64,000 nucleotides of DNA from Planctomycetota bacterium. GTDB taxonomy: Bacteria > Planctomycetota > Phycisphaerae > UBA1845 > PWPN01. How positions within the stretch are numbered: the first letter of the stretch is position 1; the number at the start of each line of letters is the position of its first letter. Where the stretch lies: positions 372,001 through 436,000 of the forward strand of contig JAKPHF010000078.1 in the NCBI GenBank assembly GCA_029550525.1, in the 5' to 3' direction. Made by a program: the position numbers and the translations under genes. The notes under the pieces are model-generated. The model was not told the origin of the DNA. It did not search any database and saw only the letters and a program-made list of their open reading frames with translations. This document shows positions 17,304 through 25,237 of the stretch, in pieces.

Positions 17304-18338
17304 TCACAAAGCAGTGGCCGGCTCGGGCTCGGTTCGCAAATCGCCGCACCAGCCGGCCCGCTCAACCACCACGTATTGGCTGTCGAGCGGCTTTTGATCC
17401 ACGATGAGCTGCCCGACGAGTCCGATGGCGATCAGCAGCGCGCCGGGCGCCGCCGTCAAGATGAGCGTCACCAGCGCGTTGAGCAGCGCGTGCACCGGAC
17501 CCGGCGGAACGAACCCGAGTATTCCGATCAGGATCGCCAACACGAGGCTCAGGACGATCAACCACAAACCGGTCACGCCGATCAGATGCTGGGGCCGCCA
17601 GCGATAGCGGGTGAGGCAGACAATGGTCAGCAGGTCCACAAAGCCTTTGGCGAACCGCGAGAAGCCGTACTTGCTCACGCCGCAGGTTCGCTTGCGATGA
17701 AGCGTGGGAATCTCGCTCACGCGAAACCCGTTGCTCGCCGCCAGCACGCCCAGGAACCGGTGGAATTCGCCGTAGATGCGCAGGCTCTTGACCACCGGCC
17801 GGCGAAAACACTTGAACCCGCACACGTGATCGTGCAGGTGCACGCCCGTCAGCGCGCCGATGATGCGGTTGAACACTCTCGACGGGTACACCTTGTGCCA
17901 CGAGTCGTGGCGGACTTTCTTCCAGCCGCTCACCAGGTCGTAACCGGCGTCGAGAGCGGCCAGAAGCCGCGGCATCTCCTCGGGCGGGTCCTGCAGGTCG
18001 GCGTCCATCATGAACACGACGTCGCCGCGAACCACGGAAAAGCCCGCCATGAGGGCGGCCGCCTTACCCGCGTTCTGCCGGAACCGGATGCCGCCCACGG
18101 CGGGGTCGGCCGCCGCCATTTGCGTGATGCGGTCCCAGCTCGCGTCCCGGCTGCCGTCGTCCACGAAGACGACTTCGATGTTCCAGCCCTGCTGATTGGC
18201 GACCCGCCGAATCTCGTGCAGCAGAGCCTCAACCGAGCCTTCCTCGTTATAGACGGGTACGACAACACTGATCAGCCGTGATTCCAAGTGCGTGCCCTCA
18301 GCTCTCTTATACGCGACAGCCTCTGTATTGTGCGGCAA
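17304..18338 (-). CDS. GT2 polyprenyl-phosphate glycosyltransferase (DPMS/GtrB-like)
   Basis: A family 2 glycosyltransferase of up to 344 residues with the order VVVPVYNEEGSVE, VVFVDDGSRDASW, MDADLQDPPEEMPR and SGWKKVRHDSW. This matches dolichol/bactoprenol-phosphate sugar synthases (GtrB, ArnC-like). Two hydrophobic spans near residues 245-320 anchor it. No ATG precedes the catalytic domain: a TTG at 18338 gives the longest form and a TTG immediately before ESRLISVVV gives a shorter one, so the exact start is uncertain. It most likely makes the lipid-linked sugar for the downstream membrane transferase. Confidence 0.86.
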   Translation of the reverse strand: MPHNTEAVAYKRAEGTHLESRLISVVVPVYNEEGSVEALLHEIRRVANQQGWNIEVVFVDDGSRDASWDRITQMAAADPAVGGIRFRQNAGKAAALMAGFSVVRGDVVFMMDADLQDPPEEMPRLLAALDAGYDLVSGWKKVRHDSWHKVYPSRVFNRIIGALTGVHLHDHVCGFKCFRRPVVKSLRIYGEFHRFLGVLAASNGFRVSEIPTLHRKRTCGVSKYGFSRFAKGFVDLLTIVCLTRYRWRPQHLIGVTGLWLIVLSLVLAILIGILGFVPPGPVHALLNALVTLILTAAPGALLIAIGLVGQLIVDQKPLDSQYVVVERAGWCGDLRTEPEPATAL

Positions 18339-18437
18339 CGCCCCGCCGATCGCAAACCGGCAGCCGTTTTACCGCCGACAGGTCGCCCTGGAAGAGAGCT
18401 GTGGGACACGCATGCCGCCCCGACGCACCGGCCGTCC

Positions 18438-20912
18438 TCAGTCGCAACCAGCGGGCGGCAGCCCCGGTCCTCCCGCGCACTGGACAAACCGGATCACGTC
18501 GCTGCCGTCGATGTCGCCATCATCGTCGCGATCGAAACAGCGGCACTGGACCGATAACGGCTGAGCCAGCGGGCTGCCGAAGGTGAGACACCGCTGGAGC
18601 ACGGCGAAGTCGGCCTGGTCCACGTCCGTGTCGCCATCGGCGTCCGCGAACGGCTCACCACACGGCGGCGTGGTCACCGCGAGGCTCAGGCCGTCGGCGT
18701 GCAGCGCGTGCAGCATGTTGGCGTCTGTGGTGGTCTGCCACGCGACTGTCATGATGCCACTCTTGGCGTACGCCGACACACTCAGTTGGCGCCAGTCGTA
18801 CTGACTGCTGCCCACGTCGCTGTTGATCGAGGCTCGCGCGAGTTCCGTACCGGTCTCGAGTGCGCCGTCGATCAGCCGGATGACCGCGTCGTTCTCGCCG
18901 CCACCGGCAAACCAGCCGCTGAATGTGTAGCCTCCCGTAGGCGTCACGCGGATCGTCTGATAGGCAGTCAGCACGCCGTGGCGATCGATGGTGAGCGAGC
19001 CGTAGTGTCCGCCGGCGGGCGAGGGGCAGGTCGCCGGACGCAACACATGATGATCGCGATCCAGGCTGCCGGGCGCATCCAGTTGAGCCGACCAGCCCTC
19101 CACGAAGCCACGCAGCAGGTGCTCCGGCGTCGTGCAATCTGCAGGCGTGCCCGGATCCGGCAGTTCGAAATCGCCGTTGACCAGCGCGGGACCGACCACC
19201 AGGAACGCCTGCGGCAACTGAGCCACGCAACCGTCCTTGACCACTACCAGGTCGCGCAGACCCGTGAGCTGTCCGGTGAGATCAAAATCGCAGGTGAGTC
19301 GCGTGTCGCTGTGAACCACGATGTTGGTGGCGTTGATGCTGCCCATCCCGCTGCGGCTGAGGATCACGTGAGGCATGGAGCCGCTGAAGCCCGAGCCGAG
19401 CACCTCCACGCCGTAGACCGGGCCGGTGTTGTCACCGCTCGACGGAGCCACGGCGGTCGCCTCCACGGTAGCCGTGCACACGTCCAACCGCAGCGCGTCG
19501 GCGTGGGCGACGTGCGGCCCGGCAAAGCGCGTCGTCACTCTCCAGCGGATGGTCATCAGGTTGCCGGTGGGCGTCCCCCGGGCGTAGCCGAACGTCCAGT
19601 CATAGGCGCCCCCGCCGTCGTGGATGAGCCCACCCATGTGGTCCGGCACCAGCGCTGCCTGCTCGTCGCCGTCGAGCAACTCAATGAATACCGTGTTCTT
19701 GCCGGTTCCGGCGAAGAAGCCCGACACCGTGTACGTCTGCGTCGGGTCCGCCACGACTGTCTGATAGGCCCACGATTCGGGCTGAGCGTCCGGCGCGGGC
19801 GGAATCGAGAAGGTGCTGGCGTAATGACCGCCGTCCGGCGGCGGGCACGTCGGGGCGAACACATCCGTGCGGTCTCGCACGACCGTGGTGTCGACGTAGC
19901 CTGCGTCGCCCCAACTGCCGGTGTGCGACACCAGCCAATCCGTGGGATGCCCGGACAGCGGCGTCGCCGGGCAACCGCCGGGAGCCAAGGGGAGCTCGAA
20001 GCTGCCGTTGGACAGCGTGGGCAGGACGACCATCAGGCCATTGGGCAACGTGGCGGTCGCGGGGGTTCCGCTCTTGAACGTAACCTCCACGTTCCATCGG
20101 CCGTTGCCCGTGCCGGTCAGGTCGAAAGCACAACTCAGGACGGTCGACGACTGGACTTGCACGCCGACGCCCACCACCGGATCAAACCCCGGCTGCGTCA
20201 GCTTCACGCTGTCGACGCCGCGACTGAAATCGAAGCCGGTGATGGTCACCGCGACCGTTTGACCGCGCACGCCGTAAGCGGGGTCGATGCCATCGACGCG
20301 GTTTGGCTCGATGCAGGTGGGCACTTCCTCGAGCACGAGGTCGTCCGCATGAAACGCCCAACCAACCCACCCGGCATACTGCGCTCTGAGCACAACCGTC
20401 ACTTCCGTTCCACTGTTCAACTGCCCGCAGACCTGAAACGGCAACCATGTACTGGTGGTGGCGTTCGAGATGCTCGCGGTGGCTGCCCCCAGCATGACTC
20501 CGCCATTCGGATCCGCGCCGGCCCGGAGTTCGGCGCTGACGGTCAATCCACCGTATCCTACGAAGTCCGCCCCGTAGAACCACACGCCCGACAGCTTGTA
20601 GTTCCGACCCGCGGTCAAGCCGCTGACCGTCTGCCAGGCGATCTTCGTATCCGAGCCCCATCCCTGCAGGCTGAGGTGAACGCCGTCGCCGTCGCGGGGA
20701 CAGGGCGGCGCCTTAAAATCGCCGTTCCGCCGATCGCCCGAGCCCGCCGGTGAACTCTGCGGCGACATCTCCCAACCAATGACGTCTTGCCAATCCTCGA
20801 CGCACGGCGCTGGGATGGGTGGATCGGTGAACGACGGGTTCATCAGCAGGTTTTGGCCCAACCCGATCGAGCAGCAGACCAGCACTATGGCACTGACGGT
20901 GCAACGATGCAT
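18438..20912 (-). CDS. Secreted multi-domain protein with dockerin-like C-terminus
   Basis: An 824-residue exported protein starting at the ATG at 20912 (GGGAGGG seven bases upstream), with signal peptide VSAIVLVCCSIGLGQ. The body has three related beta-sandwich-like modules, each opening with an N-(P/G)-(S/D)-F phrase (LLMNPSFTDPP, LSNGSFELPLAPGG, LVNGDFELPDPG). These alternate with IPT/TIG-like segments (VDGIDPAYGVRGQTVAVTI; VAPSSGDNTGPVYGVEVLG). The C-terminus holds two EF-hand-like motifs, DADGDTDVDQADF and DRDDDGDIDGSDV, as in type I dockerins. It probably binds glycans or anchors to a surface scaffold; no catalytic domain is visible. No cohesin gene is in the window. Confidence 0.75.
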   Translation of the reverse strand: MHRCTVSAIVLVCCSIGLGQNLLMNPSFTDPPIPAPCVEDWQDVIGWEMSPQSSPAGSGDRRNGDFKAPPCPRDGDGVHLSLQGWGSDTKIAWQTVSGLTAGRNYKLSGVWFYGADFVGYGGLTVSAELRAGADPNGGVMLGAATASISNATTSTWLPFQVCGQLNSGTEVTVVLRAQYAGWVGWAFHADDLVLEEVPTCIEPNRVDGIDPAYGVRGQTVAVTITGFDFSRGVDSVKLTQPGFDPVVGVGVQVQSSTVLSCAFDLTGTGNGRWNVEVTFKSGTPATATLPNGLMVVLPTLSNGSFELPLAPGGCPATPLSGHPTDWLVSHTGSWGDAGYVDTTVVRDRTDVFAPTCPPPDGGHYASTFSIPPAPDAQPESWAYQTVVADPTQTYTVSGFFAGTGKNTVFIELLDGDEQAALVPDHMGGLIHDGGGAYDWTFGYARGTPTGNLMTIRWRVTTRFAGPHVAHADALRLDVCTATVEATAVAPSSGDNTGPVYGVEVLGSGFSGSMPHVILSRSGMGSINATNIVVHSDTRLTCDFDLTGQLTGLRDLVVVKDGCVAQLPQAFLVVGPALVNGDFELPDPGTPADCTTPEHLLRGFVEGWSAQLDAPGSLDRDHHVLRPATCPSPAGGHYGSLTIDRHGVLTAYQTIRVTPTGGYTFSGWFAGGGENDAVIRLIDGALETGTELARASINSDVGSSQYDWRQLSVSAYAKSGIMTVAWQTTTDANMLHALHADGLSLAVTTPPCGEPFADADGDTDVDQADFAVLQRCLTFGSPLAQPLSVQCRCFDRDDDGDIDGSDVIRFVQCAGGPGLPPAGCD

Positions 20913-21289
20913 GTTCAGACCCTCCCGACATGAAGGCAAGAGATGACAAGCTCAGCCGCTCCATACACGGCACGAGCCGCACGTGCAATCCGGCGGATGA
21001 CCGCTGATCCGACGATCCCGGCCCCAAACGGGCCGAACCACGATTGTGCACTAAATAGATTTAAAACTGACGAAAATGCGCGTTCAGGTTACCGGCGATC
21101 CGAGGCATTCGTCAAGATAATTTGCGTGACATTTTAGAGACGCTCCCGCGTCACACCCGAGCGCGTCCCTTCGTGTGGCCACGTCAAGACCGAGGGTTGA
21201 CAATCACAGGGTCTACCTCCGGGAGAGCGTTTGTTAGAATGGCATGCTTTGCGAACCATCGGGAGTGCAACTCGAGGAGCGGTCGAGCC
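20913..21289. other. Divergent regulatory region between the dockerin-like protein and nhaR-like genes
   Basis: These 377 bases contain no gene. They include an AT-rich patch at 21047-21072 and an extended -10-like TGTTAGAAT at 21232-21240 ahead of the LysR gene, about 50 bases from its TTG start. A TTGACA at 21197-21202 is too far from this -10 (32 bases) to pair with it. Confidence 0.4.
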
Positions 21290-22189
21290 TTGGATTGGCT
21301 GAACTATCACCATCTGTACTACTTCTGGCGCGTGGCCCGGGCGGGGTCCATCTCGGCCGCCTGCCGCGAGCTCATGCTGTCGCCCCCCACCGTCTCGGCC
21401 CAGATTCAAGAACTGGAACGGAGCCTGGGCGAGCCGCTGTTCAACCGGGCGGGCCGCCGGCTGGTGCTGACCGAATCGGGCCGCGTGGCGTACCGCTACG
21501 CCGACGAGATCTTCTCGCTGGGCCGCGAGTTCGTGGATGTTCTGCAGGGCAAGACCCAAAGCACGTCGTTGGAGGTGTCCATCGGCGTCAACGACGTGTT
21601 GCCCAAGCCCATGGTCTACCGACTGATCGAGCCGGTCTTCCGGATGTCCGAACCGGTCCGCATCCGCTGCATACAGGGAACGCCCTTGCAGTTGTTGCCG
21701 CCGCTGTCGGTTCACGAGTTGGACGTGGTGCTGTCGGACGCGCCGCCGAACCCTGACATTCGCGTGCGTGTGTTCAGCCACCTGCTCGGCGAGTGCCGCA
21801 TCAGCCTGTTTGCCGCCCCGCCGTTGGCTCGCAAGCTGCGGCCCAACTTCCCCCGCTCACTGGACGGGGCCCCGGTGTTGTTGCCGGCGACCGGCAGTGC
21901 GCTGCGGATCGCTCTGGAGAGATGGTTTGAGGCCGAAGGCGTACGGCCGCGGTTGACGGCCCACTTCGAAGACATCGCCCTGTTGAGCGCGTGCGGGCAA
22001 TACGGGCACGGTTTCTTCGCCGCCCACAGTGTAATCGACGACGAGATGGTCCGCGTCCACAACGTGGAAAAGATCGGAGAGATGCCCAACTACCGCGCCC
22101 AATTCTACGCCATCAGCGTCGAGCGACGGCTGAAGCACCCGGCCGTGCTGGCCATCACCAAGACGGCCCGGACGGTACTGTTCGGGTGA
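21290..22189 (+). CDS. LysR family regulator, NhaR-like
   Basis: A 299-residue LysR regulator closest by pattern to NhaR. It begins LDWLNYHHLYYFWRVARAGS, followed by the winged-helix segment SPPTVSAQIQELERSLGEPL and FNRAGRRLVLTESG. The effector domain contains LPKPMVYRLIEP and the NhaR-typical MPNYRAQFYAIS near the end. NhaR senses sodium and activates nhaA in enterobacteria; here no antiporter is adjacent, so the ligand and target are open. The TTG at 21290 (GAGGAG ten bases upstream) gives the usual family length. Upstream in-frame ATGs at 21239 and 21122 lack a ribosome-binding site. Confidence 0.87.
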   Translation: MDWLNYHHLYYFWRVARAGSISAACRELMLSPPTVSAQIQELERSLGEPLFNRAGRRLVLTESGRVAYRYADEIFSLGREFVDVLQGKTQSTSLEVSIGVNDVLPKPMVYRLIEPVFRMSEPVRIRCIQGTPLQLLPPLSVHELDVVLSDAPPNPDIRVRVFSHLLGECRISLFAAPPLARKLRPNFPRSLDGAPVLLPATGSALRIALERWFEAEGVRPRLTAHFEDIALLSACGQYGHGFFAAHSVIDDEMVRVHNVEKIGEMPNYRAQFYAISVERRLKHPAVLAITKTARTVLFG

Positions 22190-22206
22190 CCCCCGGCGAC
22201 CGGGGT

Positions 22207-22560
22207 TCATTCGGTGCGGACGATCACGCAGCAGGCAGGCACGTCAAGCTTGCGCCCGCGCGGAGATGACTCGATGGTGGCGATGCCCGCCTCCACGTCC
22301 ACACTGCCGAGGAGGACGTCCCACTCCTCCGCCTGACCCGGCCAGATCACGTCGCAGCGCTCGCCCACGTGGGGCAGCAGCTCGCGCGCGCGTCGCCGCT
22401 CGCGAGCGAGTATCTGCTCGCTCAGAACGGCCGGCAGCCGGCGCATTTCGTCCTCATCGAGGCTTTGAACGAGATGAGCCAAAGCAGCGAGCCGGGGCGA
22501 GAGAGGCTCGCCGGCCGGCGCCGCTTGGGTCACGACCTCTTCGGGCTCACGGATTTCCAT
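22207..22560 (-). CDS. Small conserved-looking protein, unknown function
   Basis: I do not recognise this 117-residue soluble protein. The N-terminal half is helical and charged (LVQSLDEDEMRRLPAVLSE; ARERRRARELLPHVGE). The C-terminal half looks like a small beta domain (WDVLLGSVDVEAGIATIES). Its ATG overlaps the stop of the upstream HEAT-like gene (TGATG), so the two are translationally coupled and belong to the rnk cluster. It is convergent with the LysR gene, with a gap of only 17 bases. Confidence 0.6.
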   Translation of the reverse strand: MEIREPEEVVTQAAPAGEPLSPRLAALAHLVQSLDEDEMRRLPAVLSEQILARERRRARELLPHVGERCDVIWPGQAEEWDVLLGSVDVEAGIATIESSPRGRKLDVPACCVIVRTE

Positions 22561-23039
22561 CAGGCGCGCCTCTCAGACCGGGCATGTTCGCCCGCAGGGA
22601 TGCCGGCCCGGCCAGGCTCTCCGGGCCAAGCAGTCGCCGGCACGCCTTCCGGCAACAATCGAAGCAGCGCTGTCTCCACCGAAGGGGGTAGCGGCCTGTC
22701 GAGCAAGGCCCGCAATGGCGCAAGCCGCTCTCGCCGGCCGGCCTGCCCCCGCGATGTCTCCAACGTGAGCATGTGCTCCAGGGCTTCGATCGCCAGCACT
22801 CTGACGTCCGACTCGGCCGTGTCGTCCTCGATGATCTGGATCACTGCCGCCGCCAGCCGGTCCGACCCGTATCGCAGGTGCCGAAGCGCTTTCAGCGCCG
22901 TCGTGCGAAACCGGTGATTGTTAGACCGCAACAGGCAGATGAGGTCATTCTCGCGGCTGTCCAGACTCTGCTGTCTCGCCGAATACTCAATCTGCGAGAC
23001 GAGTCTGCTCCAGTCTTTCAGTGTCGCCCACAGCCTCAT
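22560..23039 (-). CDS. HEAT-repeat-like protein
   Basis: A 159-residue all-helical protein with at least three HEAT-like units: LICLLRSNNHRFRTTALKAL, LAAAVIQIIEDDTAESDVRV and LAIEALEHMLTLE. Such repeats act as protein- or RNA-binding scaffolds. It sits 18 bases downstream of the rnk-like gene and is coupled by overlap to the next gene. The C-terminal 40 residues are Pro/Gly/Arg-rich. The family is not otherwise identifiable. Confidence 0.6.
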   Translation of the reverse strand: MRLWATLKDWSRLVSQIEYSARQQSLDSRENDLICLLRSNNHRFRTTALKALRHLRYGSDRLAAAVIQIIEDDTAESDVRVLAIEALEHMLTLETSRGQAGRRERLAPLRALLDRPLPPSVETALLRLLPEGVPATAWPGEPGRAGIPAGEHARSERRA

Positions 23040-23057
23040 GTCACACCCGAATGCCCG

Positions 23058-23471
23058 CTACGCCGGCACTCCGGACGCCTCGGGCTGATAAAGAACCTCC
23101 TTGATCCGCATTCTCCGCTTTCCTCTGGGCACGGCGAACTCGACCGTGTCGCCGGCCCGGTAGCCCAGCAGCGCTGCCCCCATGGGCGCCACCACCGAGA
23201 TCCGCCCATTGGCCGCGTCCGCTTCCTCCGGGAACACGAGCGTGACCTCCATGGCTTCGCCGGTGGCCACATCCTCGACAAGCAGACGCGAATGCATGGT
23301 CACCACGTCGGGCTTGACCCGGTGCGCTTCGACCAGCCGGGCCCGTTTCAGTTCTTCGTCGAGGACCCGCAGATTGGGCCGGTCCTTGGGATTGCTACTC
23401 ATCTGAACGCGCAGCAGTTCCCTCAATCGCGCCGCATCGCTCTGTGTGATGTAAATGCTCCTGCGTGCCAT
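23058..23471 (-). CDS. rnk: Rnk-like GreA/GreB C-terminal domain protein
   Basis: The 137-residue product from the ATG at 23471 (GGAAGGA eight bases upstream) has the length and pattern of Rnk, the regulator of nucleoside diphosphate kinase. It has a short N-terminal coil (ITQSDAARLRELL... LRVLDEELKRARLVE), then the GreA/B C-terminal fold, with DVVTMHSRLLVEDVATGE, VAPMGAALLGYRAGDTVEF and a VLYQPEASG end. Rnk lacks the long Gre coiled coil and can compete for the RNA polymerase secondary channel. It lies in the HPF-like to HEAT cluster, and a second, divergent copy is at 24134. Confidence 0.88.
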   Translation of the reverse strand: MARRSIYITQSDAARLRELLRVQMSSNPKDRPNLRVLDEELKRARLVEAHRVKPDVVTMHSRLLVEDVATGEAMEVTLVFPEEADAANGRISVVAPMGAALLGYRAGDTVEFAVPRGKRRMRIKEVLYQPEASGVPA

Positions 23472-23594
23472 AGAAATCGTCCTTCCGTCAGTTCCAACCC
23501 GCAGCCTGGCGACCGCGGGACAATCGGTATCAGTTCTCAATTCCAGGATGCGTCGAAACGCGCCCCGCCCACCGCCCCGGTCCGGGATCGAGGA

Positions 23595-23909
23595 TCAGCC
23601 TCGCTGGACGAAGGGACGGTCGGCTACCACATGTCGCCGGATGTGCCGAACGAGATGCCGGGTGGCACTTTGAACGGCCTCACCGCCGTCTGAGCCCAGT
23701 CCCTGGACGGATACGTCCGTCCCGTTCAACAGACTGGCATGGATCCGGCAGGTGGTGCCCAGTCCCCCGCCCGCGTCCTCATTTGACTCCAGCCAGAGGT
23801 CCACGCGTCGAAGCCGTCCGGCCCACGAGCCGAGCCCTAACCGGAATACCTGCTCGACTTGTCCCTTGCAGGCCGACGCACCGCCTGTTCCCAACACTCG
23901 TAATCGCAT
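23595..23909 (-). CDS. Putative HPF/RaiA-like ribosome-associated protein
   Basis: A 104-residue protein that fits the short HPF/RaiA-family pattern: a first beta strand (MRLRVLGTG), a helix, then RLRRVDLWLESNEDAGGG, a CRIHASLLNGTDVSVQG hairpin, and a final basic helix (QSATRHLVRHIRRH). Relatives bind the 30S decoding region and dimerise or silence ribosomes in stationary phase. Similarity is by pattern only, and the ribosome-binding site is weak. It is 123 bases upstream of the rnk-like gene in the same direction, so a shared growth-arrest role is plausible. Confidence 0.6.
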   Translation of the reverse strand: MRLRVLGTGGASACKGQVEQVFRLGLGSWAGRLRRVDLWLESNEDAGGGLGTTCRIHASLLNGTDVSVQGLGSDGGEAVQSATRHLVRHIRRHVVADRPFVQRG

Positions 23910-24133
23910 CTCACAAGATTCTACCCCCGGGCGGTAGTTCGGGATAAAGATAATGCCACAACGATTGTTAGGATTAACCGAAAGATCAGCCTCCCGCCGG
24001 CATCGACCGGCTTTGAGGAAATTCCGAACGATCTCTTCGAACTGACGAATTACCCGTTCAATTCACCCAGCGCATAGGCTTCAGCAGGGAAAGGCGGTCT
24101 CGTGTTGGTTGTGCTACTTTGTGGAGAACCGCC

Positions 24134-24610
24134 ATGTCAATTTGTTCCGCCCATCCACCCCTCCGGCTCCTCCAGCCGTACGCTATCGAACCGGCACTGA
24201 ACGACTTCAGCGAGAATGTGCCCATCGTGACCGAGGCCGATTACCGTCGACTCAGGCAACTGATTCGTCGGATGCGCTACACACTGCGGCACGGCTGCTA
24301 CGTCCACGAACTCGAGCGCAAACTCCGCCGGGCACGAGTCGTCCCCCCGCAGGAAGTCCCTCCGGACGTGGTCACCATGAACTCGCGGGTGAAGATGGAA
24401 TCACTGGCCGAGGGCGAGACGCGAAGCGTGTTGTTGGTCTACCCCCATCTGGGCATGAACCGGGAGGACTACGAGTGCGTGCTGGGCCGGCTGGGCACGG
24501 CCTTGCTGGGCCGCCGAACAGGCGACCGGATCAAGGATGCCTGCTCGCAACCGATGCGGATCGGCCCTGTTCTCTACCAGCCCGAAGCCGCCGGCGACTT
24601 TTACCTCTAA
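24134..24610 (+). CDS. Second Rnk/GreAB C-terminal domain protein
   Basis: A 158-residue paralogue of the protein encoded at 23058-23471, from the ATG at 24134 (GGAGAA five bases upstream). It shares the segment DVVTMNSRVKMESLAEGE with its neighbour's DVVTMHSRL, and ends with VLYQPEAAGDF versus VLYQPEASGVP. The N-terminal region is longer by about 25 residues, and the Gly-rich strand is altered (VLGRLGTALLGRRTGDRI). It faces away from the other copy across a 224-base gap. It probably also binds RNA polymerase; the two may be differently regulated. Confidence 0.82.
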   Translation: MSICSAHPPLRLLQPYAIEPALNDFSENVPIVTEADYRRLRQLIRRMRYTLRHGCYVHELERKLRRARVVPPQEVPPDVVTMNSRVKMESLAEGETRSVLLVYPHLGMNREDYECVLGRLGTALLGRRTGDRIKDACSQPMRIGPVLYQPEAAGDFYL

Positions 24611-24667
24611 CCCTCATGGCCAACCCGCAACGGGCGGCGGTGGCGACGTTGCGCACGCCCGCGTCCA

Positions 24668-25123
24668 TCAAGCACCAGCATCCGCCGTTGGCCCATCGTG
24701 GTTTTGTGTGGGAGCGCACATGCACGCCCGCGCGGGCGGAGGCGTGCCGTAGCAGGCCGCAAGATAGCTCTCCGCGCAATTGCGACAGGTGGCGTAAACC
24801 GCCTTCTCCTGACGATCAAGAACGATGACGTGCGTGCCTGGTCGGCCGATGTCGCCGAGGTCAATGCCTTGTGCGGCCGCGGCGGGCGTCAGCGTGTCCA
24901 TGAAGAACTGCCAATGGCCCAGGCCAAAACCGCTGGACTGGCCGTCCTTCCAGAAGATCTCCTGGGCGCGATCACTGTAGCCCACGATGACGAAGCGCTG
25001 ATTCCCGAAGTAACCCAGCTTGCGATCGAGCGTCACGGCGCGAAACTTCTTCAGCTCGATGAACTCGGGCGGTATGGGAAGGCAGCGCGGGGCCGCTGAT
25101 TCGGGTGCTTCGTCGTCGGGCAT
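24668..25123 (-). CDS. Hypothetical protein with cysteine-rich tail
   Basis: An unrecognised 151-residue protein with a good ribosome-binding site (GAGGGA nine bases before the ATG at 25123). The central part looks like a compact alpha/beta domain (RKLGYFGNQRFVIVGYSDR, FGLGHWQFFMDTLTPAAAA, THVIVLDRQEKAVYATC). The end carries several cysteines (YATCRNCAESYLAACYG, then ACMC), which could bind metal. It is convergent with the second rnk-like gene. Confidence 0.55.
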   Translation of the reverse strand: MPDDEAPESAAPRCLPIPPEFIELKKFRAVTLDRKLGYFGNQRFVIVGYSDRAQEIFWKDGQSSGFGLGHWQFFMDTLTPAAAAQGIDLGDIGRPGTHVIVLDRQEKAVYATCRNCAESYLAACYGTPPPARACMCAPTQNHDGPTADAGA

Positions 25124-25237
25124 GATGGTGAATCCCTCGTCTCCGGGCCGTCCGCCGGGGCTGGACGGGCTCTGCGCCTCAGGGCGGTCTGTACCGGAGT
25201 ATAGGACGGGACCTCAGTCCTCATCCACGAAGGACAC

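Noticed and set aside
18699..20753. A 684-codon plus-strand frame opposite the dockerin-like protein
   Set aside because: Rich in Arg, His, Gln and Ala with no recognisable segment. The opposite strand carries a signal peptide, repeats and EF-hand motifs.
21197..21240. TTGACA plus TAGAAT as a standard sigma-70 promoter of the NhaR-like gene
   Set aside because: The spacing is 32 bases, too long; only the extended -10 element is retained as a weak candidate.
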